Below are positions 36,228 through 45,675 of a stretch of 64,000 nucleotides of DNA, in pieces; position 1 is the first letter of the stretch; each line of letters begins with the position of its first letter. The notes under the pieces were generated by a model that was not told the DNA's origin, did no database searches, and worked only from the letters and a program-made list of their open reading frames with translations. The translations under genes and the position numbers were made by a program. The DNA comes from Clostridia bacterium (lineage in GTDB: Bacteria; Bacillota; Clostridia; TANB77; CAG-508): assembly GCA_017437145.1 (NCBI GenBank), contig JAFSBT010000003.1:248001-312000 (forward strand). The letters run 5' to 3'.

Positions 36228-36330
36228 TTTACTGAAAATTCAAGAATTTTCAGTAAAAGTTAAAAAGCTAAAATAATTAATTTTTGACAAATGTATATTC
36301 ATTTTCAAAAATTAATATTTTAGCTTAATT
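36228..36330. repeat. Two adjacent hairpins
   Basis: TTACTGAAAATT/AATTTTCAGTAA with a CAAG loop, then AAGCTAAAAT.ATTAATTTTTG / CAAAAATTAAT.TTTTAGCTT with a 20-base loop. Nothing coding is near; the function is unknown and a miniature element is possible. Confidence 0.55.
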
Positions 36331-36357
36331 TATATAATAATTTATTTTAGTAATTTC

Positions 36358-36480
36358 TTTGTAGCGCGGACGACCAATGGTCGCCCCTACATCAAAATTT
36401 GCTTTGCATTTTTTTATTATTAACTATTCATTCTTCACTATTCACTAAGCGAAGCGCTTATCGCCACTACATTTCTACAA
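36358..36480. repeat. Interspersed repeat copy with AT-rich tail
   Basis: GCGGACGACCAATGG/TCGCCCCTACA, then ATCAAAATTTGCTTTGCA and TATTCATTCTTCACTATTCA, the same composite as 23267 and 58750. It ends in AAGCGAAGCGCTTATCGCC just before the ATPase stop. Confidence 0.7.
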
Positions 36481-36495
36481 TTTCTATTTATATGC

Positions 36496-39201
36496 TTATT
36501 CCTCATGTTTTGTTCCATTTAGCTTAAATAATTTTAATATTTCAACTATTACAACTGGTGCAAATACTAGTAATACTACTTCTAATATATGTTGTGCTGG
36601 TAATAATACTAATCCAAATATATCTCTTAATGCTGGTATAAATAGTATTATAAACATTAATGCTGCTGAGCCTAATGATGCAAGCACTAATTTACTATTG
36701 TTAAATATTCCTGTTTTGAATATTGATTTTTTATTGTTTCTTACATTATATACATGCACAAGCTCTGATAATGCAAGTACATAGAATGCCATAGTTTGAC
36801 CTATTTTAACTTTTTCTTCTTGACTAACTCCTTCTGTGCTTAAACCTATTATAAATGCTGCTAAAGTAAGTAAACCAATCATTGCACCTTGATAAACAAT
36901 TCTCCATGTCATTCCTTTTGTAAATATTCCCTTTTTAGTATTTTTTAGCGGTTTTCTTTTCATTACATCCTTAGCTGCAGGGTCTACTGCAAGAGCAAGT
37001 GCTGGTAATGAGTCTGTTACTAAGTTAACCCATAATATGTGTATTGGTAATAATGCTTCAATAAGTGTTATATCTACTCCAAATTTGTTTCCTAATATTG
37101 GAGCTATTAACATTGCTGTAAATAATAATACTATTTCACCTATGTTACTTGATAATAGGAATTGTATTGCTTTTAAAATATTATCATATATACGTCTACC
37201 TTCTTCAACTGCTGATACTACTGTTGCAAAATTGTCATCTGTTAAAATTACATCTGCAGCTTCTTTTGATACATCAGTACCTACTATTCCCATTGCACAT
37301 CCAATATCTGCAATTTTAAGTGATGGTGCATCATTTACTCCGTCACCTGTCATAGCAACTATTTCTCCATTTGCTTGCCATGCTTTTACTATTCTTACTT
37401 TGTGTTCTGGTGAAACTCTAGCATAAACAGAATATTGTCTTACATTTTTTATTAAATCTTCATCTGACATTTCTTCTAATTCTGCACCTGTGATAGCTTC
37501 ACTCTCATTTTCTAATATACCTAAACTTTTTGCTATTGCTGTTGCTGTAATTTTATGATCTCCTGTAATCATTACTGTTTTTATTCCAGCTGATTTACAT
37601 TTTGCAACTGCATCCTTAACTTCTAGTCTTGGTGGGTCTATCATTCCAACCATTCCTATATATGTTAATTCTGACTCTAATTTTACTTTATCTTCTTCTG
37701 TTGGTTTATGGTCTAGCACTTTATATCCCATTGCTAAAACTCTTAATGCGTTTTCAGCCATTTGCATATTATATTTTTTTATAGTCTCTTTATAATTATC
37801 TAAATCTGTTTTTACTTCTCCATTTAAAATATATGAATTACAATTTGCAAGAAGTTCATCTACTCCACCTTTTGTATAAACTACATATTTACCATCTTCT
37901 TCGTGAACTGTAGTCATTAATTTTCTATCTGAATCAAAAGGTATTTCTTCCACTCTTGGAAACATTCCAAATATAGATTCATCATAGGTTAATTTGAATC
38001 CCATATCTACTAAAGCTGTTTCTGTTGGATCTCCTGCAAGAGATTTATCTTCTGTTATTTTTGTATCATTACATAGCATACTTGCATATACTAATTTTTT
38101 TATATCTGTCATATCTTTTGAATCATTTAGTTCTACTAGATTTCCGTCACAAAATACTTTTTCAACTGTCATTTTATTTTGTGTTAATGTTCCTGTTTTA
38201 TCAGAACAAATAACTGAGGCACTACCTAATGTTTCAACTGCAGGTAATTTTTTTACAATTGCATTTCTTTTAACCATTCTTTGAACACCTATTGCTAAAA
38301 CAATTGTAAATACTGCTGGTAATCCTTCTGGAATTGCAGCAACAGCTAAACTTACTGCTGTCATAAACATATGAATTGGTTCTTTATTATATAAAAATGT
38401 TCCAACCAAAAACATTATTGCACATATTACTAATGCAACTATACCTAGAGTTTTTCCTAATTTGTTTAATTTTTGTTGTAGAGGTGTACTTTGATCTTGT
38501 GCAGTGTTTATTATATCTGCAATTTTTCCTACTTCTGTATTCATTCCTGTTTCAACAACAACTGCTTTTCCTCTACCATATGTTATTAAGCTAGAAGAAA
38601 ATAGCATGTTTATTCTATCACCTATTCCAACTTTTTCATCTTCTATTTTTTCTGCAACTTTTTCTACTGGAACAGATTCTCCTGTTAATGCTGCTTCTTG
38701 AGATTTTAAATTTACTGACTCAATAATCCTTAAATCTGCTGGAACATAGTCTCCTGTATCTAAAGTTACAATATCACCTGGAACTAAGTCTTTTGATGGA
38801 ATTACTTCTAATTTTCCATTTCTTGTTACTTTTGCAACATGGCTACTCAATTTTTGTAGAGCTTCTAGTGATTTTTCAGCTTTATTTTCTTGAGCAACAC
38901 CAATTATTGCATTTACAATAACTACTAATAAAATAATTATTGTATCTGTAAGACCTTCTCCTTCCATTACTCCAATTACTCCTGATACAATCGCAGAAAT
39001 AATTAGGATTATAATCATAAAATCTTTAAATTGTTCTAAAAACTTTACGATTAAACTTTTTTTCTTTTTTGCCTTTAACTCATTTAGTCCATATTCTTCT
39101 TGTCTTTTTTTAACCTCTTCTACTGATAAACCATTTTCTATATCTGTTTTTAAAGTAGATATTGCTTCATCACTTGTTTGGTTAAACCAATTTGTTGTCA
39201 T
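36496..39201 (-). CDS. P-type cation ATPase, Ca2+ / PMR1-like (P2A)
   Basis: 901 residues. Features in order: N-terminal cation-ATPase domain, TGES phosphatase loop (AALTGESVPVEK), PEGLPA in helix M4 (AAIPEGLPAVFTIVLA), phosphorylation site CSDKTGTLTQNKM, KGGVDE, hinge TGDGVNDAP, and a six-helix C-terminal domain. The PEGL and later helices point to Ca2+ or Mn2+ export. It is the second gene of a unit led by the HAD gene, 18 bases apart, behind a yybP-ykoY riboswitch, which favours Mn2+ efflux. No in-frame CGG in 901 codons. Confidence 0.92.
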   Translation of the reverse strand: MTTNWFNQTSDEAISTLKTDIENGLSVEEVKKRQEEYGLNELKAKKKKSLIVKFLEQFKDFMIIILIISAIVSGVIGVMEGEGLTDTIIILLVVIVNAIIGVAQENKAEKSLEALQKLSSHVAKVTRNGKLEVIPSKDLVPGDIVTLDTGDYVPADLRIIESVNLKSQEAALTGESVPVEKVAEKIEDEKVGIGDRINMLFSSSLITYGRGKAVVVETGMNTEVGKIADIINTAQDQSTPLQQKLNKLGKTLGIVALVICAIMFLVGTFLYNKEPIHMFMTAVSLAVAAIPEGLPAVFTIVLAIGVQRMVKRNAIVKKLPAVETLGSASVICSDKTGTLTQNKMTVEKVFCDGNLVELNDSKDMTDIKKLVYASMLCNDTKITEDKSLAGDPTETALVDMGFKLTYDESIFGMFPRVEEIPFDSDRKLMTTVHEEDGKYVVYTKGGVDELLANCNSYILNGEVKTDLDNYKETIKKYNMQMAENALRVLAMGYKVLDHKPTEEDKVKLESELTYIGMVGMIDPPRLEVKDAVAKCKSAGIKTVMITGDHKITATAIAKSLGILENESEAITGAELEEMSDEDLIKNVRQYSVYARVSPEHKVRIVKAWQANGEIVAMTGDGVNDAPSLKIADIGCAMGIVGTDVSKEAADVILTDDNFATVVSAVEEGRRIYDNILKAIQFLLSSNIGEIVLLFTAMLIAPILGNKFGVDITLIEALLPIHILWVNLVTDSLPALALAVDPAAKDVMKRKPLKNTKKGIFTKGMTWRIVYQGAMIGLLTLAAFIIGLSTEGVSQEEKVKIGQTMAFYVLALSELVHVYNVRNNKKSIFKTGIFNNSKLVLASLGSAALMFIILFIPALRDIFGLVLLPAQHILEVVLLVFAPVVIVEILKLFKLNGTKHEE

Positions 39202-39219
39202 ATTTTTTTCCTCCTTTAT

Positions 39220-39996
39220 TTATATAAAATTTTTTATTATTAACTCAAAAGAACTTTCATTTGATAAAACTATATCAAAATTTTCATTATACATTTTTAA
39301 ATTTTCATCTATATTATAATCTAAAAATCCTATTGCTAGAGTCTTATGTAATTGTTCTTTATTTATCATTCTTATATCTTCAACTATATCTCCAAACAAT
39401 AAAACTTTACTGCTTTCTTCTATTTTACTTCTTAATTCTTTTGGAATTCTGTTATATTCTTTATTAGAAGTGGCCATGATTTTTTCTATATCTATATATG
39501 CTTTATTATTGTTAAATTTAAAAAAGTTTGAAACTATTGTAATATTATTATATAGTGATTGTTCATTTTGTAAGAACTCTTTTATAATATTTCCAACTCC
39601 TGCAGACATTATAACTACAGGAATTTGATCTTTATGCATTTTATATAAAAATTCTCTTGCTCCTTCTCGCAAATTTAAGTTCGCTGTTTTTACGGTTTCT
39701 TTAATAATACTTTCTGTTGCATACTCTGCAATAATAGAAAAACTCTTTTCTGCCCATTCTTTCATAAGCTTTTGTTTGTTTTCTTTTGATAAATTATAAT
39801 CTAACTCAATCGGTCTATAATATTGAAAATTTTTTGTTCTTCTCTCTAAACACTCTCCACCTAAGAAATTAGGTATAGTTCCTACGCTGGAATCACTGTC
39901 ACTTGTTGTAAGTGTTTTATCAAAATCTATTATTACAACATAATCTTTGATATTTTTTAGCTTTTCTATTTTTTCTTTATTATTATAATATTCCAT
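39220..39996 (-). CDS. HAD hydrolase resembling cytosolic 5'-nucleotidase III (UMPH-1)
   Basis: 258 residues. Motif I is VIIDFDKTLTTSDSDSS (nucleophile and acid Asp), motif II Ser/Thr is in VVIMSAGVG, and motif IV is VLLFGDIVEDIRM. Length and the segment GGECLERRTKNFQYYRPIE fit pyrimidine 5'-nucleotidase-like enzymes. It precedes the P-type ATPase in the same riboswitch-controlled unit, where many HAD enzymes are Mn- or Mg-dependent; a direct link to metal handling is inferred. Confidence 0.75.
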   Translation of the reverse strand: MEYYNNKEKIEKLKNIKDYVVIIDFDKTLTTSDSDSSVGTIPNFLGGECLERRTKNFQYYRPIELDYNLSKENKQKLMKEWAEKSFSIIAEYATESIIKETVKTANLNLREGAREFLYKMHKDQIPVVIMSAGVGNIIKEFLQNEQSLYNNITIVSNFFKFNNNKAYIDIEKIMATSNKEYNRIPKELRSKIEESSKVLLFGDIVEDIRMINKEQLHKTLAIGFLDYNIDENLKMYNENFDIVLSNESSFELIIKNFI

Positions 39997-40012
39997 AATC
40001 TTCCTTTAATAC

Positions 40013-40137
40013 AATTAAAGACTCTTAAAGAAACTAGCAAGTTAGTTTCTTTAAAAGTCTTGCTTACCATTTAAGGTTTACTAACCAGTTTTTAACGTTT
40101 TTGTTGATTAGTAAGTTTCAAGCTACTCCCTTTCAAA
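40013..40137 (-). promoter_or_regulatory. yybP-ykoY (Mn2+-sensing) riboswitch with terminator-type expression platform
   Basis: On the minus strand GAAAGGGAGTAGCTTG (40120-40134 region) and GGTAAGCAAGACTTTTAA (40050-40067 region) match the two conserved arms of the yybP-ykoY class. They are joined by a variable stem (AAACTTACTAATC ... GTTAGTAAACC). Downstream GACTTTTAAAGAAACTA / TAGTTTCTTTAAGAGTC can form a strong hairpin as the switching element. Genes behind this class are commonly P-type ATPases for Mn2+ export, as here. Confidence 0.8.
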
Positions 40138-40235
40138 TTTTTTAATTATATTTATTCCATATTTACAATAAATATAATATATTTTTTTATTATTTTTGTC
40201 AAGATAATTTTTATGTTTTGGAAACTTTCCTACAC

Positions 40236-40272
40236 AATAAAAAGCACCTGCTTGTTAATAAACAGGTGCACA
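40236..40272 (-). terminator. Terminator of the 191-residue gene
   Basis: GTGCACCTG / CAGGTGCTTTTTATT hairpin on the minus strand immediately after 40276. Confidence 0.8.
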
Positions 40273-40275
40273 ATT

Positions 40276-40851
40276 TTATTGCTTATTATCTTCGTTTTTC
40301 TTTTTTTTATTAACTATAACAATAATAACCACTGCCATTATTGTTATTCCTATAGAAAATAATGCTGCAAATACTATCATTAATAATACTATTATAGCCA
40401 TAAACATTGTTTTGTCAACATTTTCTTCTCCAATTTTATTAAACAAATTTGTAGATATAATCTTATATGTACCATATGACTCTTCAACTTCAAAGGATAC
40501 CGAAAAACCATTTGCATTCCAATCTTCGCCATAAGCTTCTATTTCTCCTTTTACTTCATAAGTATTATCACTTATTTTCTCTATTTTTTTCACATCATAT
40601 TCTATTTCAATATCTTCATATAAGTATTCAAGTATTCCTTGATATAATTCTGTATTTGTGCTATCAATAATACTATAAATATTTGAGCTACCTATATCAA
40701 GATAAAAAATAAAATTATTAACGGTATTTTCTACTCTATCATAGTCACTTTCACGATAAATCTGAACATCTGCATTTACATTATTAGTAACTATAAATGA
40801 TAGCATAAACATCACTATAATTAAAATTAAAAATTTACAACTTCTCTTCAT
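40276..40851 (-). CDS. Secreted/membrane-anchored hypothetical protein
   Basis: 191 residues: a signal peptide or N-terminal anchor (residues 6-27, ILIIVMFMLSFIVTNNVNA), an extracytoplasmic domain of about 110 residues, a second membrane segment (about 150-180), and a Lys/Asn-rich cytoplasmic tail. The central region looks like an NTF2- or DUF4878-like fold (VKGEIEAYGEDWNANGFSVS). No catalytic motif. It lies beside a sortase locus on the cell-surface side of the map. Function unknown. Confidence 0.65.
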   Translation of the reverse strand: MKRSCKFLILIIVMFMLSFIVTNNVNADVQIYRESDYDRVENTVNNFIFYLDIGSSNIYSIIDSTNTELYQGILEYLYEDIEIEYDVKKIEKISDNTYEVKGEIEAYGEDWNANGFSVSFEVEESYGTYKIISTNLFNKIGEENVDKTMFMAIIVLLMIVFAALFSIGITIMAVVIIVIVNKKKKNEDNKQ

Positions 40852-40954
40852 ATAATTCCTCCAAATTCTTCATTTGTATTATGTTTTATTTATAATTCAA
40901 TTTTAATATTTGTTTTTATATGTGTCAAGTTTTTTGTTTGGAAAAATTTATGAA

Positions 40955-41761
40955 TTATTTTTCTATTTTTCTTGCTACCACTGCAAATCTTCCATCTTCT
41001 TGTGAAAACTCACATGTTGAAAGTGTTAAAAGTTGGTCTCCATATTTAGCTGTTGCTTCTATATCATACAAACTTGCTTTTTTACTTTCTTCAACATATT
41101 CATTAAATTCTTCTTCATTATTTGCATTTATAAAATAATAATATCTAAATACATTTGTTTCTGATTTATAATAAACCCTAGATAAAAATACTGCTATAAT
41201 CTCGTACTCTGCATCTTCTTCATTCGTTGTAAATCTAATAGTTTTGTGTGAATTATAAAATTCTTCGTCTTTATATTTTAATAAATCAACAAACATTTCT
41301 TTACTTCCTCGATTATTATGTCCGTATATCAATAAATTACTACTTGGTATAGACCAATCATAATCTTTATCTAAAAACAAAGAACCATCTATAGAATATT
41401 CCTTTTTATAATTATGTGTCATATAAAAGCTATTATCTGTTGTTTGTAATATTGGATAATTTATATTACTATCTTCTATTTGAAGCCATGCAACTATATC
41501 TGAATTTTCTTTTTGTAATTCTTCCAATTTTAGCATTCTTTCTGTTTTTACATTTTCTTCTTGAATTTTAAAATTGTCATTTGCAATTTGTTGAAATTCT
41601 TCATCATTTTTTGCAGAATTTCTATTTGACAATCTTACTATTAATAAAATTACAGTTACTATTAATATTAAAATCAAAAATAATCTAAAAATTTTGGCTT
41701 TTGATTTTATTTTAAATCTTCTTTTTCTTGATTTTGAATTACTATGTTTCCCTTTTGCCAT
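40955..41761 (-). CDS. Class B sortase (chromosomal copy)
   Basis: 268 residues with a basic N-terminus and one membrane anchor (about 24-43). The catalytic His is in LIYGHNNRG, the nucleophile Cys in LLTLSTCEFS, and the Arg in QEDGRFAVVARK, all in the class B order. It cleaves a sorting motif and joins the protein to the wall. Its gene sits 74 bases after the surface protein ending DDTPKTGSIDV, its likely substrate. A close paralogue (52938-53705) is on the integrative element. Confidence 0.88.
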   Translation of the reverse strand: MAKGKHSNSKSRKRRFKIKSKAKIFRLFLILILIVTVILLIVRLSNRNSAKNDEEFQQIANDNFKIQEENVKTERMLKLEELQKENSDIVAWLQIEDSNINYPILQTTDNSFYMTHNYKKEYSIDGSLFLDKDYDWSIPSSNLLIYGHNNRGSKEMFVDLLKYKDEEFYNSHKTIRFTTNEEDAEYEIIAVFLSRVYYKSETNVFRYYYFINANNEEEFNEYVEESKKASLYDIEATAKYGDQLLTLSTCEFSQEDGRFAVVARKIEK

Positions 41762-41835
41762 AAAAATCCCCTATATAATATTTAGAGCAGAAATATAATT
41801 TCTGCTCCACTTTTATTTTATAAATTATTCTTTAA

Positions 41836-43164
41836 TTATTTTGTATATTTTTTAACTAAAACTATTCCTGCTAAAGATATTGTAGCAATTATAGCACTTA
41901 CGTAAAGAACAACATCAATTGAACCTGTTTTAGGTGTATCATCTTTTTCTTCAACTACTGGTATTTTTTCGAATTCAGCACTTACAATTACTCCTAAATC
42001 TGGCATTGTAAATTTATTATCTTTAACTTCAACTTTGCTATCTGCAGCTGTTATTACATTTAAGCTTTTTAATTTATATCCTTCATTTGGTGTAATTGTT
42101 AATTCAACTGTTTGTCCTTGTACAGCTTTATCTTTAGAAGCTTTCACTGTACCATTTTCAGTTTTTTCAACTTTAATTTCATTTTCTTCTCCAACGTAGA
42201 ATACTCCATCTTCTTCTACTGAAACTAGTGAATCATCCATATATTCTTCAACATCAGTATTGAAAGAACCTCCAGATATGAAATTAGATACATTATGGCT
42301 AATTACTGCATCATATCCTTCTTCTAATGCTTCAAAATTTCCACCATTAATTTCTATTGATACTTTTTCTGGTGCAGGATTTATTTCAGGTGTTAATTCA
42401 ACTAGTGCTGAAACACCTTTTACTTCTCCACCATTTATAACAACATTTATTTCATTTTTTGTTGTATGTTGTGATATAGCGATACCTGCTCCTTCTACTG
42501 TAGATCCGCTTCCATTTGGTGTTACATTTTCATCACCATTTCCAACAATTGTTCCTCCATTTACTTCTAAATCTCCAGAACGCATTTCAATACCTGTTGT
42601 ACCTTCTATATGTCCACCATTAACAACTAATGTACCTAATTGTGGATGGAAAATAGCTGCTGCATTTTTTCCTATTATTTTTCCACCATTAATTGTAATT
42701 TCTGTGTTTATTCTATCAGGATTTCCATTTCCTGAAATAGCAAAACTATCTGCTTCAAGTGTTCCTGACTCTACTACCAATACCGCTTTTGGTTCTGTAG
42801 CTCCAGATGCTTTAGTCATTTTTACACAAATACGTCCTCCTGCTTTATTTGTAGCAGCAATTTTACCTGTGCCAACAGAATCTTTTATTGTAAGTTTTCC
42901 ACCACGTAAAACTATAATTAATGAGTCAGCTGTCATGCTTGCTCCATCGGTAATAGTATAACCATTTAAGTCTATTGTAACTTCTCTACCAATCTCGATT
43001 GATGAAGTAAGTTCAATATCACCTTTTAATGTTATAGTTGCATCTGTTCCATCTACTTCTGATATTAATGTAGCTTCAGAATTAGCATTTCCTGCTTGTA
43101 CCATTGTTGGTATTGCAAATAATGCAATTAATGCAAAAATTGTTAATGTTAAAAGTTTTTTCAT
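41836..43164 (-). CDS. Sortase-anchored surface protein with beta-helix region
   Basis: 442 residues. Signal peptide 1-24 (MKKLLTLTIFALIALFAIPT...). Residues about 30-310 form a right-handed beta-helix-like array of INGG/VNGG repeats, as in pectate-lyase-fold surface proteins. A bacterial repeat domain (KASKDKAVQGQTVELTITP) at about 325-390 follows, then the sorting signal DDTPKTGS, a hydrophobic segment and KKYTK. Likely adhesin or wall-structural role. The adjacent class B sortase probably anchors it. No in-frame CGG. Confidence 0.82.
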   Translation of the reverse strand: MKKLLTLTIFALIALFAIPTMVQAGNANSEATLISEVDGTDATITLKGDIELTSSIEIGREVTIDLNGYTITDGASMTADSLIIVLRGGKLTIKDSVGTGKIAATNKAGGRICVKMTKASGATEPKAVLVVESGTLEADSFAISGNGNPDRINTEITINGGKIIGKNAAAIFHPQLGTLVVNGGHIEGTTGIEMRSGDLEVNGGTIVGNGDENVTPNGSGSTVEGAGIAISQHTTKNEINVVINGGEVKGVSALVELTPEINPAPEKVSIEINGGNFEALEEGYDAVISHNVSNFISGGSFNTDVEEYMDDSLVSVEEDGVFYVGEENEIKVEKTENGTVKASKDKAVQGQTVELTITPNEGYKLKSLNVITAADSKVEVKDNKFTMPDLGVIVSAEFEKIPVVEEKDDTPKTGSIDVVLYVSAIIATISLAGIVLVKKYTK

Positions 43165-43342
43165 TGTTTTTTACCCCTTTCATTTGTACAATACTTTTTA
43201 TCTTTTGTATTGTAATACATTATTTTTATTACATACTTATATTATATCTTTAAAATATCTAAGTCAATACTTTTTATGATTTTTTCTTAGAAAAATCAAT
43301 GGAAATTAATAAGTTTTTTTGTATAATTTTGTAAATTAAATT

Positions 43343-44224
43343 TTAATTATTATTTATAAATTTTATAATTTCCACTGCTAATTCTTTTTCTTTGTTTGTA
43401 TATCCATGGTCTGTTTTTTTAATGTATGAAATATCAAATTTAGAATTATTGATTTTTGTTTTTAAAAACTCTATTAAATCTGTTAGTTTTTGTATAACTA
43501 AATCCTTTTCTCCCCATCTAATAAACAAGGGCACTTTTATATTATTTAATTCCTTAAAATCATAATCTTTTTCACTAAATTTTGCAAAATCTATATCTTC
43601 ATTATCTCTAAAGTATCTTAAATATGATTTTACACTTATCGGATGATCAAATGCACCTTCTGGCATTAATTCCATTTGTTTACCTTCTTTTTCTTTTTTC
43701 TCTGCCCAATTTAACATTTCGTAATATTTATCTATCCCTAAATCATATTTTTGACAATCAACAATATCTACTAATGATAAAAGTATTATGGATTTAATAT
43801 AATTTAACTTTTCATAATTTTCATTTCTCATTCTATTATATGTATAAATAATTTTTGTACATCCTAAACTATGTCCTTGTAAATGGATTTTTTTATATCC
43901 TAATTCGACTGCTTTTTCTATTGCACCTTTTATATCATAATAGCTTTCTAAAACATCTTCATATATAGATCCACCATTTAATTCTTTTCTTCCATCTATT
44001 TTTTTCGTATAACACATTAATTCTGTTCCTCTATTGTTAAATGCAAAATATGCAATATCTGCATTGTTTATATTTTTAGCTAATATATCTTCTCTTTTTT
44101 TCAAACAATTGCTTTGCATTCCATGTATTGATATTACAATCTCATCTGTTTTTTCTTGCGGCTTATGTATTAATCCAACTAATTCCACTTCATCTTCTAA
44201 TTCAAAATAAATTTTCTCTATCAT
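43343..44224 (-). CDS. Alpha/beta-hydrolase (esterase/acyl-hydrolase type)
   Basis: 293 residues. The oxyanion loop is IHGMQSNC, the nucleophile elbow LQGHSLGC (G.S.G), the acid Asp probably in WGEKDLVI and the catalytic His in KTDHGYTN. No signal peptide, so cytoplasmic. Distant resemblance to DUF1749-type esterases; substrate unknown. Single gene with AGGAGGATA upstream. No in-frame CGG. Confidence 0.8.
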   Translation of the reverse strand: MIEKIYFELEDEVELVGLIHKPQEKTDEIVISIHGMQSNCLKKREDILAKNINNADIAYFAFNNRGTELMCYTKKIDGRKELNGGSIYEDVLESYYDIKGAIEKAVELGYKKIHLQGHSLGCTKIIYTYNRMRNENYEKLNYIKSIILLSLVDIVDCQKYDLGIDKYYEMLNWAEKKEKEGKQMELMPEGAFDHPISVKSYLRYFRDNEDIDFAKFSEKDYDFKELNNIKVPLFIRWGEKDLVIQKLTDLIEFLKTKINNSKFDISYIKKTDHGYTNKEKELAVEIIKFINNN

Positions 44225-44296
44225 ATTATCCTCCTTTATTCTAGCCTTATTATATAATCAATAATTTTTTTATTCAAGATTTTCTCTATTATATAT

Positions 44297-44346
44297 CAAA
44301 AAACAAAATGTTGCGAAGAATAATTCTCCGCAACATTTTGTTTTTG
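44297..44346 (-). terminator. Strong terminator
   Basis: CAAAATGTTGCGGAGAA / TTC(T)TCGCAACATTTTG stem with T tract on the minus strand, behind the von Willebrand-type pair. Confidence 0.85.
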
Positions 44347-44357
44347 ATAACATATAG

Positions 44358-44954
44358 CTATGATATCGTAATGACACGAACATCATTAGCTTCTTTGAGT
44401 GTTTCTAATGCTAAATTTGCTTTTTCTGAAAGAGGTTTAGGAGAATATACTATAATTGTCATCTCTTTTGCCTCATCCAAAAGTTTAAGTTCACCCGTGT
44501 TGTGTTCAAGATCAGAACATAGCCAAACTGTATCGTATTCTGCTTTTGCTGCCTCATTTATGGCTTTAAACACATTCGTGTCTCCGCCAAATTCTATTGA
44601 TGTAATTTCAATTTCATTTTTGGATACTTCTGTGTCAAAACTCCACAAATCATTATTCTTAAAGAATTGAACATTCTCGGAATATACTGCATTTACAAAA
44701 TCTTTCATTGAACCCGATTTATCAATTAAAATGAGTTCTTTGCCTGCATTTTCCTTTTTTGCAAGAATAGGCGTATTCTGTCTTATAACCTGTTTTTCAA
44801 CAATCTCTTCAATAACCTCAATTGTTGTATCCGGTTCAGCATACGTTATTTTGTTGCCATCCATAGCCTTTAAAAGAACCTGTGCACAAAATATTCCACA
44901 TATCGTCAAAATGATAGTAACAATCAAGCCATTTTGCAATTTTTTATCTCTCAT
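44358..44954 (-). CDS. Membrane-anchored von Willebrand factor A-like protein
   Basis: 198 residues: one N-terminal membrane segment (about 8-28) and a VWA-like domain with an intact metal-ion site, LILIDKSGSMKD (D.SGS), EFGGDTN (Thr) and WLCSDLEHN (Asp). Such domains bind ligands through a metal. It is cotranscribed with 44977-45675, whose homologous domain has lost the DxSxS residues. GC-richer cassette class. Confidence 0.7.
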   Translation of the reverse strand: MRDKKLQNGLIVTIILTICGIFCAQVLLKAMDGNKITYAEPDTTIEVIEEIVEKQVIRQNTPILAKKENAGKELILIDKSGSMKDFVNAVYSENVQFFKNNDLWSFDTEVSKNEIEITSIEFGGDTNVFKAINEAAKAEYDTVWLCSDLEHNTGELKLLDEAKEMTIIVYSPKPLSEKANLALETLKEANDVRVITIS

Positions 44955-44976
44955 TTTGTTTCATTCCTTTCGCCAT

Positions 44977-45675
44977 TTAAAATTGCTCAATACTTATAAC
45001 TGTTATATTGCCTTTTGCTTTTATTTCCTTTATTTCCTCTTGACTCAACTGTTGAGGAGTATACAGTATAACTTTACACTTTGTTGGTAACAGTTCTATA
45101 TTTGTTAAATCAGAAAATAACCAAATAGTGTCGAATCCTAATTCATCAACATTTACTTGTATTAAATCTGATTCTTCATACTGTATGTCAGAAATATTTA
45201 ATGCAGTGTAATTTTCAAATTTGCTGTCCTTGATTAAAAATGTTGCATCTTGTCTTTGATTGAAAAACTCAACATTTTGACCATAAAATTCTTTAATAAA
45301 ATGTTCTAATTCCTTAGAATTTGTATCAATTACAATGGCCTGTTCTCCTTCTGGGGTAATTGGTAACACAATTGATGGAGCATCAATTATTACCTCTTTT
45401 TCAATTGTGTTTACCCGAGTTATTACTTCAGGTGCTGGTTTGACAACTTTGTAATCATAAGTCGCAGGTTTAAAAGTAATTGCTGCAGCATGACCAATAA
45501 AGATAAACACATTGATTAGCATCATTGTCCACAGAAATTTTGGGATAACAATTTTTTTAATATTAAGAATTTTTCTGTTAACAATTAAAAAAAGAAAAAT
45601 AATTGCTACCTGCAAAATTAATGTTTTTATAAAACACTCTCCTGCATACATTCTAACAATGTCGTCTGATGTCAT
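44977..45675 (-). CDS. Membrane protein with degenerate VWA-like domain
   Basis: 232 residues: two membrane segments (about 15-33 and 47-68), then a VWA-like fold in which the metal motif reads VIDTNSKEL and WLFSDLTN, so the first site is degenerate. Paralogue of the gene 22 bases downstream; the two probably form a heteromeric complex. An in-frame CGG (45415-45417) is plain sense; shifting would stop at once. Start with GAAAGGATG. No family recognised beyond the fold. Confidence 0.6.
   Translation of the reverse strand: MTSDDIVRMYAGECFIKTLILQVAIIFLFLIVNRKILNIKKIVIPKFLWTMMLINVFIFIGHAAAITFKPATYDYKVVKPAPEVITRVNTIEKEVIIDAPSIVLPITPEGEQAIVIDTNSKELEHFIKEFYGQNVEFFNQRQDATFLIKDSKFENYTALNISDIQYEESDLIQVNVDELGFDTIWLFSDLTNIELLPTKCKVILYTPQQLSQEEIKEIKAKGNITVISIEQF

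Noticed and set aside
42260..42961. 233-codon plus-strand frame inside the surface protein
   Set aside because: Antisense to a Gly-rich beta-helix repeat, which gives Pro/Ser-rich shadow frames.
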